Shown: positions 39,108 through 49,834, counted from the stretch's first letter. The stretch: DNA of 64,000 nucleotides from Triglochin maritima (GCA_963682175.1 OY821779.1:694501-758500); one strand, 5' to 3'. Notes: generated by a model not told the origin, from the sequence alone. Program-made: numbers and translations.

Positions 39108-39306
39108 TAAACATGATAAACTTTCTACATAAATAGGACAAACTTTCTACATAAACAGGGCAAACTTTCTACATAAACAAGATATACTTTCTGTTCCGTT
39201 TCTGGACAAACTTCCAACATAAATTGGACAATCATTCTACATAAAGAGGACAAACTTTCTACATAAACATGACAAACTTCCAACATAAACTGGACAAACA
39301 TTCTAC
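39108..39306. repeat. Tandem array of about 24-bp units inside the MULE derivative
   Basis: The phrase ACTTTCTACATAAACAGGAC repeats with small changes (ACTTTCTACATAAATAGGAC, ACTTCCAACATAAACTGGAC and so on) about seven to eight times. It directly precedes the next array. It is non-coding. Confidence 0.85.
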
Positions 39307-39310
39307 ATAA

Positions 39311-39888
39311 GTGTATTTACAGTCCGGAATAAGTATAGTTGTTGTCCAGAATAAGAAGAAAGTGTGTCCAGAAACGGAAGAGAAAGTTTGTCCGGAATAA
39401 GTGTATTTGCTGTCCGGAATAAGTGTAGTTGTTGGCCGGAATAAATGTATTTGCTGTCCAGAATAAGTGTAGTTGTTGTCCAAAATAAGAAGAAAGTGTG
39501 TCCAGAAACGGAACAGAAAGTTTGTCCGGAATAAGTGTATTTGCTGTCCGGAATAAGTGTAGTTGTTGTCCGGAATAAGTGTATTTGCTGTCCAGAATAA
39601 GTGTAGTTGCTGTCCAGAATAAGAAGAAAGTGTGTCCAGAAACGGAACAGAAAGTTTGTCCGGAATAAGTGTATTTGCTGTCCGGAATAAGTGTAGTTGT
39701 TGTCCAGAATAAGTGTGGTTGCTGTCCAGAATAAGAAGAAAGTGTGTCCAGAAACGGAACAGAAAGTTTGTCCGGAATAAGTGTATTTGTTGTCCGGAAT
39801 AAGTGTATTTGTTGTCCGGAATAAGTGTAGTTACTGTCCGGAATAAGTGTATTTGTTGTCCGGAATAAGTGTATTTGTTGTCCTAGGG
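39311..39888. repeat. Minisatellite (GTCCGGAATAAGTGTATTTGCT type) inside the MULE derivative
   Basis: The array has units of 22-23 bp with core GTCCGGAATAAGTGTA or GTCCAGAATAAGTGTA. A longer-order repeat also contains GTGTGTCCAGAAACGGAACAG spacers. The core is close to the GTCTGTTCGGAATAAGTG unit of the arrays in the 8.55-kb MULE. An open frame on the minus strand through the array encodes only a repetitive peptide and is not believed. Confidence 0.9.
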
Positions 39889-40489
39889 TCTGCACACATA
39901 AAGTAAACCGGACAGACACATAATGTAAACCGCACACACACATAAAGTAAGTTAGACAAATTAAGTTGATCCAACGTAAAACTTAAAAATAAATATTTTA
40001 TTATGATAAGTGTGGGCTCTGCACGAATAAAGTGTTTGCACGTTGTCCTAGGGTCTGCACACTGTCTTATCTGTTTATTGGGAAAGGAATCGTTCAAAAC
40101 TTAAAGAACCAGCATTTTTTAAAAAGACCAAAACGCGCGAAGAGAAATTTCGCTGACTGGACGCTGACTCAAAGAAAATAGCTGAGCTGTACAGATCCAC
40201 ATAAGACGCGTCCGTGACGCGCGCGTCCGTGTATAACGATCCGGGGATTGGTGAAATACAATGACGTTACAACACGTCGTGGTGGACCAACAAGAATAAT
40301 AGTCGAGATAAAAAAAATAACAAAACTTTTTCAAAACATATATTTTTTATAAAAATAATTCTCTAAACCTTTCGTCTTAAATATTTTTCAAACTAAACTC
40401 GTCCACCACGATATGATACTTGACGGCAACGCATCCTGCCTTTTAGTACATGGAAAGCCAACTTCCGTCAAAATGAAGATTTTCATATA

Positions 40490-40792
40490 ACTCGACATGT
40501 ACAATGTCGAGTTCTAACACTATGAGTTTTTTCGACTTAATAGCTACTCTATCAGTTTAGAGTTCTGATTGAACTTGACATTTACAACATTGAGTTCCTT
40601 TAGTTAGAACTCGACATGTACAACGTCGAGTTTTAACACTTCGATTATTTTCTCAAACACGACTTTGTGTTCCCAATCAAACTCATTTAAAAAAAGTCGG
40701 CATCTCATCTACTTTGTTTAAGAAACAGAAGTTTGTGTTCTCAATGTCGGTTTTATTTTAAAAAAGTAAACTCGACATCTACAATATTGAGT
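40490..40792. repeat. Four dispersed short palindromes (CTCGACATGTACAATGTCGAG type)
   Basis: Related hairpin-forming phrases occur at about 40490-40513, 40571-40596, 40608-40632 and 40768-40792, each of the form AACTCGACATNTACAANNTCGAGTT with changes. They are separated by AT-rich sequence. The region is non-coding and the family is unknown. Confidence 0.7.
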
Positions 40793-41406
40793 CTTGTCAA
40801 GTTACATAACCCACGTTAGAAACCCCCCCGTGGTGGTTTGACGTAATTTTTGACCCTAACTTTGGTTTTCCATATTTTGTTGTGAATTCCTTCATTTATT
40901 GGTAAATATGGACTATTATTCGTGTTTTAGGATAGATTTGTATGGTGTAGTTGATTTCCGGTGGTATTTTTGTGGATTTTGGTTTTGTAGGTTTAGATTT
41001 GGTTTGGGTTTACAAAAAATGTTGTTTAATCTTAGCCTATTAATTGATTATTATTCATGTTTTAAGTTAGATTTTTATAGTTTTGTTGATTTTAGGTGTG
41101 ATTTTTGTGAAATTGGTATTGTAATCGTTGGTTTGGATTTTGGTTTGCTGGAAATTATGGACGAGGTGGTGGTTAAAGGTACGGTAAATGACGTGCTCAA
41201 GCACGTCTTAAGAAAAAGAAGACATTAAGGTGTCATTTAGAGTGGTTTGTTGCCAATAACACATTTGAGCCCATCATTTTTCCACACCATCACTCCACAA
41301 TAGCCAAAAAAATCCACTCGTAGGCCGTATCTTCCGTATTCTTAAGGGCAAAATCGTCTACGTCATTTTCCCTCCACACAAATCATTCAACTTAGTGCAG
41401 TTATAA
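40793..41406. other. Low-complexity spacer
   Basis: This is T/G-rich sequence. The open frame at 40899-41228 is rich in Phe, Gly and Tyr through base composition and has no domain. No feature is supported. Confidence 0.4.
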
Positions 41407-42098
41407 GAGTCCGTTTGGTTAGGCAAAAGCCAACTCCTCCAACCCCCAAGAGCTCAACCTCCATCGAAACCTCATCCAAATGGCCACACTGTGAATAAAT
41501 TCACAGCTCCAAGTGCGAAGTTCAAGGTGGAAAATTGAAGCAGCTGTGGGGGTGCTTTCTCCCGCTCCGGTCACTATTTGGGGATATTTGTCTCATTTTT
41601 TCCGTTCATGCCCTTCATCTTTTCAGGTGCAAGATGTCACAAACCCAATTTTTTGTTAAGGGTGTCCTTCATCTTCCATCGTCACTCCCACTCTCCTTCC
41701 ATCTTCTATTTTGTCTCAATCTCAAGTACTACCAATAAAAATTTGATGAGATTTTTTTTTGAATTCGTAGTTGTTTTGTGGCAAAAACTCACTTGGGTTT
41801 TTGTGGGTTTGTGGATTAATTAGTAATGATTTTGAATTGGTAATGTTTTTTTTGGGAGTTTTTGTTTTTCTTCCGCTTAGTCATTCAGTTTCTTGGGGTT
41901 GAAGTAATGTCATTGGAGAGGGTGTGATGGAGGACATTTCGGGTATTACAATGGGATGAGACTTTGGCTCCTTCGACGATTTAGCTCCTAATCCAAACAT
42001 CTCATGTTGAGGGGGAGATGTGCAGCTCCTTCATCTTCTTTTGGGGAGTTTGATTCTCTAAAGAAGTGGGAAGATAAAAGGGCTAACCAAACGTACCC
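41407..42098. mobile_element. Non-autonomous TIR element (GTCCGTTTGGTTAG ends)
   Basis: The left end GAGTCCGTTTGGTTAGGC and the right end GGGCTAACCAAACGTACCC are inverted repeats of the GGGTNCGTTTGGTTAG type, found on many plant hAT and Harbinger MITEs. The 0.69-kb interior has no transposase. The flanking TTATAA and TTAG are compatible with a TTA target duplication but do not prove it. Confidence 0.65.
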
Positions 42099-42447
42099 TT
42101 AGTCTAGTCGCAACATTTTCTCGTGGCGGGAAGTTGGAAAGAAATAATGGCTTGAAATTGCTGCGACTTCTTACCGGAGTCAAAGTCAACGTCCCAATCG
42201 TCTCAGCGATCTATTACCAATGTTAGTAGTGCGCACACCAGTTTCGTCGAGAAGTTCAATTAGGGTTGGTACGTAAATTTTCAAAGTCTAATTCAACTGT
42301 TCAAGCATAGATTATATGAGTCTAAGAATTTTTTATGTTACAACTTCTTCTTTTATTGTTGTGATTTTGTAATCGTAAACTCGTAAAGCGTAAAGTTTAT
42401 ACATATAGTTCTAAAGCTTTGATTAACAAAAAAGAAGGGAACTACTA

Positions 42448-43378
42448 TTCGCCGTCGGAAAAGTACTTAAATCATCCTAGAAATTACCTTTTTGCCATTA
42501 ACAAATCAATTAATACACATTTCGTCTTGTGTCTTTAAACAAGGTATTTGACTCAGTTTTACTCACATTCCTAGTACCAACACCACGAAAATGTCTGGCG
42601 AAACACCTACATCCGGCTATGTAACGAAGACAGATTTTTTTTCCGACTCGGGCGTCTGGATACGACGCCTACACCATGGTGGAGGCGTCTTAGCCAGACG
42701 CCTCCACCAAGGTGGCAGCGTCTTAGCCAGGCGCCTCCACGTTCGTGGAGGCGCCTGGCTAAGACGCCTCCACATAGGTGGAGGCGTGTTAACCAGACAC
42801 CTCCACGTTGGTGGAGGCGTGTTACCCAGACACTCGTATTTTTTAATAATAAAAAATTAAAAATAAAATATAAATAAATTCTTAAAATTATACGGTGTGT
42901 TATCTCAAATTATTTGAGGTTCTGTTGCAAGATTTTTGGTGGTAACGGGGTCAAATTACAATGAGTTTTTTTGCAAGTGATTAATATTCAAAAAATTTAA
43001 GATCTAAAATCTCCGGTGGTAAAACTTCCCGACTTACAAATACCACATCGACAGGTCGTTCGGGGGTAACCCCCCCCCCCCTAGGGGGAGGTGTCTTACC
43101 CAGACGCCCCTCTCCTACGCTAGGCGGCTCCGTCAGACGCCCGCAATTTTTTATTATTTTTTTATTAAAAAGATGTTGGATATTTTACCAGATTCGAGTA
43201 CACCAGGGCGTCCGTTGGCTCATTATTGACCTCCAAAACATTACTTTTTTATGATTATAAGAGGAAAATAAAGAGAGATGTATGATATAAGGGTAAAATG
43301 TCGCGTTATAGTTTAGAAATGAGAGAATGACAAAATGGTAATCTGTTGGGACGATTTAAGTAGTTTTACGGCGACGAA
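42448..43378. mobile_element. TIR element with stacked GC-rich hairpins
   Basis: The ends TTCGCCGTCGGAAAAGTACT and GATTTAAGTAGTTTTACGGC plus GACGAA are inverted repeats. The element shares TIRs and interior blocks (CAGATTCGAGTACACCAGGG, ACCTCCAAAACATTAC, both reversed) with the nested element at 1014-1425. At 42655-42835 it carries consecutive perfect or near-perfect hairpins of the form GACGCCTCCAC / GTGGAGGCGTC, and a second GC-rich block lies at about 43060-43145. The 89-codon frame at 42591-42860 is a translation of the hairpin repeat and probably not a gene. Confidence 0.7.
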
Positions 43379-43480
43379 TAACAATTGAGAAAAAGAATCA
43401 TTAAGGGAAACTTGTAGCAAACCAAGATGTGGTCGAGATGAGTCCAATCTCCCAAGCTAACCTGTTGCGTGATGTTAAAC

Positions 43481-43722
43481 TTAGGGGGGAGAAACTTCCG
43501 GTCCGGTCCGGTCCGGGTTCGGTCCGGACCGAAACCAACCGGTCCGGGTTTCGATCCGGCCCACCGGAGCGATTCGGGTTTCGGTCCGGTCCGGTCCCGG
43601 ACCAAAACCCAAAAATCTCCACAAAAGTTCGGTCCGGTCTGGGTTTTTGGACCGGTCCGGTCTTCGGTCCGGATCCTGGAGAGAATTCGGGTCCGGTCCG
43701 GGTCCGAACCGATGCTCACCCC
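43481..43722. mobile_element. Small hAT-like MITE rich in GGTCCGG repeats
   Basis: The element begins TAGGGGGGAGAAAC and ends GATGCTCACCCCTA. It is flanked by GTTAAACT (about 43473-43480) and GTTGAACT (about 43723-43730), an 8-bp duplication with one mismatch. The interior is dominated by GGTCCGGTCCGG / CCGGACC repeats on both strands, with an overall form like the other TAGGGGTG elements of this window. Confidence 0.75.
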
Positions 43723-43730
43723 TAGTTGAA

Positions 43731-44893
43731 CTAGTTGAGGGTCCCGATTACAACCAAATTTGTCTTCTATGCCAAGAGTTACAAGTTTGAATTTACGTGG
43801 AATTGCAAATTTAAAGTTCATTTATTTATTTATTTATTTTATTTGATGAGATTTTGCGATCCACTCTCTGACTTTCGTAACAATTTATGACACCGTGAGT
43901 CGTGAGAAACGATTAGAGTACACATTCGAACACCCTATAACCTCTTGTCTTCGTACAACTCCTAAAATACATGTGCAAGTCTGTTTTACGATTAATTTTT
44001 TCAATCAAGAAATCCGTCGATCCACTCTAATAAGACCATTTTGCAACATCACGTGGGAAGAATGCAAGCGCAAACTCAAAATGACAAGCAAGTCGTGTCG
44101 ATTGCTCAAACACACGTTGTGTGGTGTTTGTATTATATATGGTTATTTATTTATTAAATGAAAATTGTTCGTGGATTATTAACAGCAATCTGAAAAGAAC
44201 CGAGTTGTTTTTAATGAAATAGTATCAACATTTCCTCTTAAGCCATTATGCCTATTTTTAAAATACGTTAATGGTTGGGGTTGTAATCAAGTTCGAACTT
44301 CACTCAAGAATGTCATCATAAATTACTTTAAAATGTATAGAAACATGGGTTTATTGCGCATTATATAACCTTCATTTATACGTCACATTGGGTTTAATTT
44401 GGTCCAACTACCAGCCTAGAAAACTTAAATGTCGACTTAATCCTTGTTTGGCAATAGAAAAAGGGACCAAGATCAAACAATCGTACGTTAAAAGGAAGTG
44501 ATTCCTATACGAGTTTGTGCAAAATAAACCCCAAATATTGGTAATTTGGTACCAATTATGTGTACAAGAGTGTCGATGAGTTTTCTCAACTTAGACCCAT
44601 TAAGTAAAACGAGCTGCATATTAAGCAAAGCTGTCAAGGATGGTTGAAACTTGAAAGTGATTGTTTTGAAACGCGCATTGTCGTGTAATCACCGAAACAA
44701 TCGTTTGTCCTTGTCAACCCACTCCCAGTGTTTAGGTAAAAGCGTGAAAGCAAGATAATTTCAAAATCAACTCAATTTCTGACTAATCGAAATGGTTCAA
44801 CTGTTCACCGGAGAGTGATCTCAATTAAAAATGAATGTTCGGAAGTTTTTACTAATGTCTCTTTCTTTCGGGGGTCATGCATGTGAGCCTTCA
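43731..44893. other. Spacer between transposon relics
   Basis: No gene or RNA is recognised. It contains a short ATTT microsatellite at about 43820. Sequence next to 44894 may belong to a damaged end of the following Harbinger derivative. Confidence 0.35.
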
Positions 44894-45313
44894 GAGCATC
44901 GTTAACAGCGTCCGGGTAGTTTTCGGGCGTCCTGACTTCTCTCACAGCCACGTCAGCACAAACCAACCCCCCTACAAAATCATTAACCATTATCCAATCC
45001 ATCCAGTCACGCTACAATATTTGTTGTCACGTCATTATTTTTATTCTTCTCTCTAAAACTCTTTCAACAATCAACAAAATCTTTTAATAATCATTATCAT
45101 AATTATTTAATATTAATAATTCATTCGTTTTTAATTAACATTTAATATATAAATACGAAAATATTATTAAAATTTAGGAAACCGCATTACATAGTACATT
45201 AACTGGAAATATAAAAACTAAAACGAAAAATACATCATTAAATGCGAAACAAAATACGAAACTTAAAATACATCAAGTCGCATTTTCTCCAAATCGTTGT
45301 CATATATTGTCGA

Positions 45314-46260
45314 TCAAATCGCTTCAAGGTTCAAATGTGTGGTGCGATCACGCAATTGATCTCTCATTCTCAAGTACCTAGTAATATCCACTACACGTTC
45401 AGTGGAATACCGAACCGGCTCGTTCACAGAATTTTCAGGTTGGTCGTCAACAAATTCGTTCCAATCTCCGAAATTACCGAAGGAATCACGTTCATCCTCC
45501 ACTATCATATTATGTATTACAATGCAAGCTGTCATTATTTTGTTAAGCACAACCTTACTCCATGCAAGATATGACTTCTTCACTAGCGCGAATCGTGCTT
45601 GCAAGACTCCAAATGCACGTTCTACATCTTTACGTGTTGCTTCTTGTCGTTCAGCAAATAACCTCTCATTCGGTGATTGTGGATGAACGATGGATGGAAT
45701 GAATGCTGCCCATTTTGGATAAATATCATCAGTAAGATAATATCCCATATTATATTGAGAACCGTTTACCTCAAAAGTCACATGTGGAGCTCGTCCTTCC
45801 ATTACATCGTCAAAAATCGAAGATCGTTGCAGGACATTTAAGTCATTGCATGAACCTGGTGTGCCAAAAAACGAGTGTCATATCCACAAGTCAGCCGACA
45901 CCGCTGCCTCGTGGACAAGAGTGACATTACCACTACGGCCTTGATATTGTCCCCTCCAAGCAACCAGACAATTTTCCACACCCAGTGCATAAAATCGATA
46001 CTTCCCATCATACCTGAGAACCCTCTCTGCTCACCAACGTGAAGTAGTCGTGCTAAATCACTTGCATTAGGTCTTCGGAGGTACTCACCGCCGAAGTTGT
46101 TAATGACACCGTCGCATAATTTTTCAAGTGCATTTCTTGCCGTGGATTCACTTAGCCTTAAGTATTCGTCCACCTCATCTGCCGCAACATTGTACGCTAG
46201 CATACGGATCGCCGTAATACATTTTTGCAGGTCAGAGATGCTCATCCTACCGGTGGCGTC
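45314..46260 (-). pseudogene. PIF/Harbinger DDE transposase (Plant_tran family), broken
   Basis: The minus strand encodes the family's typical phrases: YLRLSESTARNALEKLCDG, the first catalytic block GMMGSIDFMHWVWK, then YYLTDDIYPKWAAFI, and ERAFGVLQARFALVKK with CIVIHNMIVEDE. A one-base frameshift follows VWK at about 45975, where the other frame carries on as AWRGQYQGRSGN. A TGA interrupts that frame soon after (DLWI*HSFFG, where the family has Trp), and the 3' half is then open to the stop at 45314. The protein would cut and join transposon ends as a nuclease. With these breaks it is very unlikely to be active. A start upstream of 46245 is unclear because a deletion joins it to the ORF2 remnant. 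Confidence 0.85.
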
Positions 46261-46314
46261 TGGTACACAACACCAAATTCCAGTACATGCATGTGTGGCT
46301 TATGTTACGCAGGT

Positions 46315-46680
46315 AGCCTAAATGGGAGTCAGTTGCGCTTGGACATCCCACCGGAGACGTCGTTGTAGAAAGTCCGCGGAGTTTCAGCAGCGGGAAAAGA
46401 AAAAGCACCGAGGACGATGAAAGTCACGCAACACCGTCAACAGATGAAATGGTGCTCGAACCATGTCCTCGTCCTGAAGATGTTAAAAAAACCAAAAAAA
46501 AGAAACTCGACGCCCTATTCTCTCCGCTGAAGAAGGAAAAGAAGGCGAGATCGATAAAGAAACACTTGCTGAAATCAAGGCGTGGGTCAAATCAAAATGA
46601 TTTCCGTAGGTGGTTTTGTTTTCATTTAGACATAACTAAATGTATGTTTCGTAGTTTATCAGTATTGTGGTAGTTTAAAT
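46315..46680 (+). pseudogene. Harbinger ORF2 (Myb/NAM-associated type) C-terminal fragment
   Basis: Read on the plus strand, this is the same sequence as the C-terminal part of the ORF2 pseudogene at 47578-48769: PKWESVALG, then SFSSGKRKSTEDDES, then EMVLEPCPRPEDVKK. It lacks about 60 codons of the coiled-coil part and is out of frame near the end. The 5' two-thirds of ORF2, including the DNA-binding part, are missing. Confidence 0.75.
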
Positions 46681-47577
46681 TTCGCAGTTTATCAGTATTC
46701 TGGTAGTTTATCGGTAGTTTTAAATTCGTAGTTTATGTATTGTATTTCGTTTCCGTATTTACATTGTATTTCGTTTCCGAAGTTCGTGAGTATTGTACTA
46801 CTATTTCGTATTTTGTATATGTTTTTAAAAAAAAATTAATTTACTTTTATCTAAATAAATCAAAAACAATTTAATTAATCATAAAATAATTTTTCAATTA
46901 TTTTTCAAAACCTAATTAATTTAATTACAATTTAACTAATCAATACATTAACCTAATTATATATAACTAATCTTTTTCTTTATAACAAAAAAACCAAACA
47001 AAAAAAATTAACCAATAGGGGGCCATGTGCCCCTGCTAGGGCGCCTGCCGCCCGGAAAAGCGCTCGGGGCGAACCGCCCCGGGCGGCAAAAAAGAGCACT
47101 CGTTTAGGTGCTCTTAGAGCTTCCTTAACGGGTGCTCTTCGCCCCGGCGCCCGGGCAGCCCTCCCTTAACGGGAATCCACCCTGGGCGCCCGGGCGGGGG
47201 CCACATGCCCCCCCCCCCATTCGTCCGATTTTTATTTTATTTTTTTAAAATAAAGATTATTTATATATAATTAGGATAATGTATTAATTACGTAAATGGA
47301 ATTTAATTAATTAGGTATTACAAAATAATTTAAAAAATATTTTATAATTAATTAACAATTTTTTATTTACTTAGATATAAAAAAATTACAAAATTCATAA
47401 ACAAATTAAGAAATAGTAGTACAATACTCATACATTTCGGAAACAAAATACAATACAGAATACTGAATACGAAATACAACAGAAATAAGGAAAGGAAAGA
47501 CAATCATCCTACGGATACAGAATTTAAACTACCAGAATATTGATAAACTACCACAGACATATTGAAAACATAAGCAC

Positions 47578-48769
47578 CTACAGATATCTTTGTGCTTTAG
47601 CCCACTCCTTCAGTTCAGCAAGTGTTTCTTTATCGAATTCGTCCTTGTTTTCCTTTTTCATTAGAGCGAAGAGGACATCAAGTTTCTTGCTGTTCAGTTC
47701 CCTTTGGAAATTCACCTCAGCTTCGATGCGTTTCCTCTCCATCCGTTTTTCGTAATGTAAATATTTTTCATCTTTCACTTTTGCGCTATATTCAATTTGT
47801 TTTCCCAGTTCTAACATATCAGTATCAAGTTGTGCCTGAAATAGTTGTTTCCCCTTCTTTTTTTGGCCTTTTAACATCTTCAGGACGAGGACATGTTTCG
47901 AACACCATTTCATTTGCTGACGGTGTTGCGTTACTCTCATCGTCGTCAGTGCTTTTTCTTTTCCCGCTGCTAAAACTCTCCGGACTTTCTGCAGTGACGT
48001 TTCCGATGGGAATTCCAAGCGCAACAGACTCCCATTTAGGGTGCCTGCGTAACAAAAGTCAAACATGCATGAACTGAAATTTGGCGTTGTGTGTTCGTTC
48101 GTAGATGATGTGCGCTTCATGGATGACATCGTCCTCGTTGTAACCGCTTCTCTTCTTCCGCACCGCCTGGTCGAAGCAACCGACCCATTGGTTCACAGAT
48201 GACAATGTACGCCTCCATCGCCCCTTCAATGATTCATCGTTACGCTCTACTACACCTGGCTCGCCTGAGTCATTGTAGATGCGCTCCACATGTTTGCAGA
48301 AGGACTTCATTTTTTGGTTTGTCCCAACCACAACATCGCCACTGACAGCCATGTAAGCCGAGACGAGTCGTTGATCCTCTTGTGCGGACCACGATTTTTG
48401 CGACCTCATCGTCGCGGTTTTGCATGTTCCCTGGGTCGCGGTTTCGTCATTCACATCGGCTGTATAGCGGCTTGCATTTCCACTACTTTTGTCACTTAGG
48501 AGGCGAGTATACATACACATTGGGAATTGGGTTTGCACTTCTTCCTGAGTTGGCGGTTGATATTGATTGTGTGGGTAGAACCCTTGGTGTGGTAAAAATT
48601 GGCTTTGGTGGGACGGGTGGAATCCTGGTTGTGTGGTAAATTGGCTTTGGTATAACGGGTGAAATCCTGGTTGTGGAACATTTTGGTAAGGGAAAAAGTG
48701 TTGGCTTGAGGGTGGACGACGTGGAGATCGTCGGTAATCTGGTGAACCATTGCCTTCTGAAGATGACAT
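47578..48769 (-). pseudogene. Harbinger ORF2: SANT/Myb-like DNA-binding protein with NAM-associated C-terminus, broken
   Basis: The frame starts MSSSEGNGSPDYRRSPRRPP at 48769. A Pro/Gln/His-rich N-terminus is followed by a trihelix-like domain (RSQKSWSAQEDQRLVSAYM, KMKSFCKHVERIYND, LKGRWRRTLSSVNQWVG). The frame ends at TGA within FQFMHV*LLLRRHPKWESV, where the related fragment at 46295 has TGG, so it is a nonsense mutation. Further on, a one-base shift near a run of A (CPRPEDVKRPKK) moves the rest (LDTDMLELGKQIEYSAK, ERKRIEAEVNF) into another frame, ending at 47578. In Harbinger/Pong elements such proteins work with the transposase by binding DNA and helping its nuclear import. Confidence 0.8.
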
Positions 48770-48873
48770 TGTGAGTAGAGAGTAGAGGTGAGTAGAGAAT
48801 TATGGTGGAAGAAGTAAAATTGGAATAGAGGTGAGTAGAGAATTAATGTGGTTAGTGTATATATATTGAAGTA

Positions 48874-49063
48874 GTCACGCGTGTACTGTAGGTCCTCGAT
48901 CCAATCGTCTCGTCTTTTGTGAGTCACGCGCATACTGTAGCTCCTCGATCCAATCGTGTCTTTTGTGAGTCACGCGCATACTGTAGGTCCTCGATGCCTG
49001 AGAAGTCCAAGTCTCGATCCAATCGTCTCGTCTTTTATGAGTCACGCGCATACTGTAGGTCCT
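48874..49063. repeat. Four tandem copies of a 45-72-bp repeat upstream of Harbinger ORF2
   Basis: Units start GTCACGCG at 48874, 48923, 48969 and 49041. They continue CATACTGTAGGTCCTCGATC and CAATCGTCTCGTCTTTTGTG, with the third longer and the fourth truncated. They lie 100-300 bp upstream of the ORF2 start, in the subterminal part of the element, where transposase- or ORF2-binding repeats could sit. Confidence 0.85.
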
Positions 49064-49283
49064 AAATTTTAAATTTATTAATTTGTGGTTTTCTAAATTT
49101 TAATAATATTTTCGTATTTATTAATTAAATGTTAATTAAAAACGAATGAATTGTTGATATTAAATAATTACGATAATGATTATTAATATATTTTGTTGAT
49201 TGTTGAAAGAGTTTTGGAGAAAAGAATAAAAATAATGACGTGATAACAAATACTCTAGCGTGACTGAGTGGATTGGGTAATGG

Positions 49284-49834
49284 TTAAGAGCATCATTAAC
49301 AGCGCCCGGGCAGTTCCCAGGCGCCCTGGTTTCTCTCTCCGCCACGTTAGCTTCTCTCTCTGCCACGTCAGCTCAAACCAACTCCCATAAAGTTTTCTTA
49401 ACCACACCCAAAAACACCTCAAGCGCCCTACATTCTCTCTCCTACACGTAATTTCGGGATCAATTCTACGCAAAACACGAAAATTTATCAAAAAATTCTA
49501 GAAAATATAAACAAATAAAAAACTTGTTTTCATAAAAATATATTTGAAAAAACGATTTTAAATTATTTTTAAAACATTTGTTAAAAGAAAACACAAAAAA
49601 ACGGCCCAATGGGGGGCGCCACGTGGCCCCCCACCCGGCCGCCCAGGGCGGGAATCCGCCCAGGGAGCCCCGCCCTGGGCGCGCCCTACCGTTAAGGGAG
49701 GGATGCCCGGGCGTAGAGCAACCGTTGAGGGTGCTATAAGGATTTTGTAGGGAGATTGATTTGTGCTGACGTGACAGAAAGAGAAAACATGGCGCCCGGG
49801 GACTACCCGGGGGCTGTTAAGACCATCACTAACC
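49284..49834. mobile_element. GAGCATC-type (Tourist/Harbinger-like) MITE
   Basis: The left end reads TTAAGAGCATCATTAACAGC and GCCCGGGCAG. The reverse complement of the right end reads TTAGTGATGGTCTTAACAGC and CCCCGGGTAG. The GC-rich subterminal blocks (GGCGCC...GGGCGGGAATCCGCCC) resemble those of the two Harbinger derivatives, so this looks like a short internally deleted member of that family. It is non-coding. Confidence 0.6.

Larger units (their letters stand above)
38408..40241. mobile_element. Non-autonomous Mutator-like element related to the 8.55-kb MULE
   Basis: The left end (ATTTATGAACACAGCGCG, then GTTACGGACGCGTTTTACGTGG) and the reverse complement of the right end (TCGTTATACACGGACGCGCG, then CGTCACGGACGCGTCTTATGTGG) are inverted repeats. 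They share the GGACGCG...ACGGACGCG...ACGTGG pattern with the TIRs at 50305 and 58854. No transposase is present. The interior holds tandem arrays, including one similar to the minisatellite of the large MULE. The flanking 9-mers (CTGGGATAA against CGGGGATTG) are only partly alike, so the exact ends are uncertain. Confidence 0.75.
44894..47113. mobile_element. PIF/Harbinger derivative 1 (keeps the transposase, lost most of ORF2)
   Basis: The left end is GAGCATCGTTAACAGCG and the right end, reverse complemented, is GAGCACCTAAACGAGTG. TTA at 47114-47116 follows, as expected for Harbinger target sites. Inside, a transposase pseudogene reads on the minus strand and a fragment of the family's second ORF on the plus strand, so the two genes were divergent. 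The segment at about 44985-45180 is the inverted counterpart of about 49080-49275 in derivative 2. The outermost left 90 bp may belong to a separate MITE. Confidence 0.65.
47117..49283. mobile_element. PIF/Harbinger derivative 2 (keeps ORF2, lost the transposase)
   Basis: The left end is GAGCTTCCTTAACGGGTGCTC, directly after the TTA shared with derivative 1. The GC-rich subterminal region (GCGCCCGGGCAG...) is followed by AT-rich sequence, the ORF2 pseudogene on the minus strand, four tandem repeats, and a right arm (49080-49275) that is inverted relative to 44985-45180. The transposase is absent. The right terminus is not clean, because another GAGCATC element begins at about 49285. Confidence 0.6.

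Noticed and set aside
39317..39943. Long minus-strand open frame through the 39.3-39.9 kb array
   Set aside because: It translates the 22-23-bp minisatellite into a repetitive Thr/Leu/Ile/Pro peptide. There is no domain, and its length follows from the repeat phase.
42591..42860. 89-codon plus-strand frame with a repeated RRLHHGGGVLA-like motif
   Set aside because: It lies inside a TIR element and simply translates the hairpin cassette. No codon bias, homology or promoter supports it.
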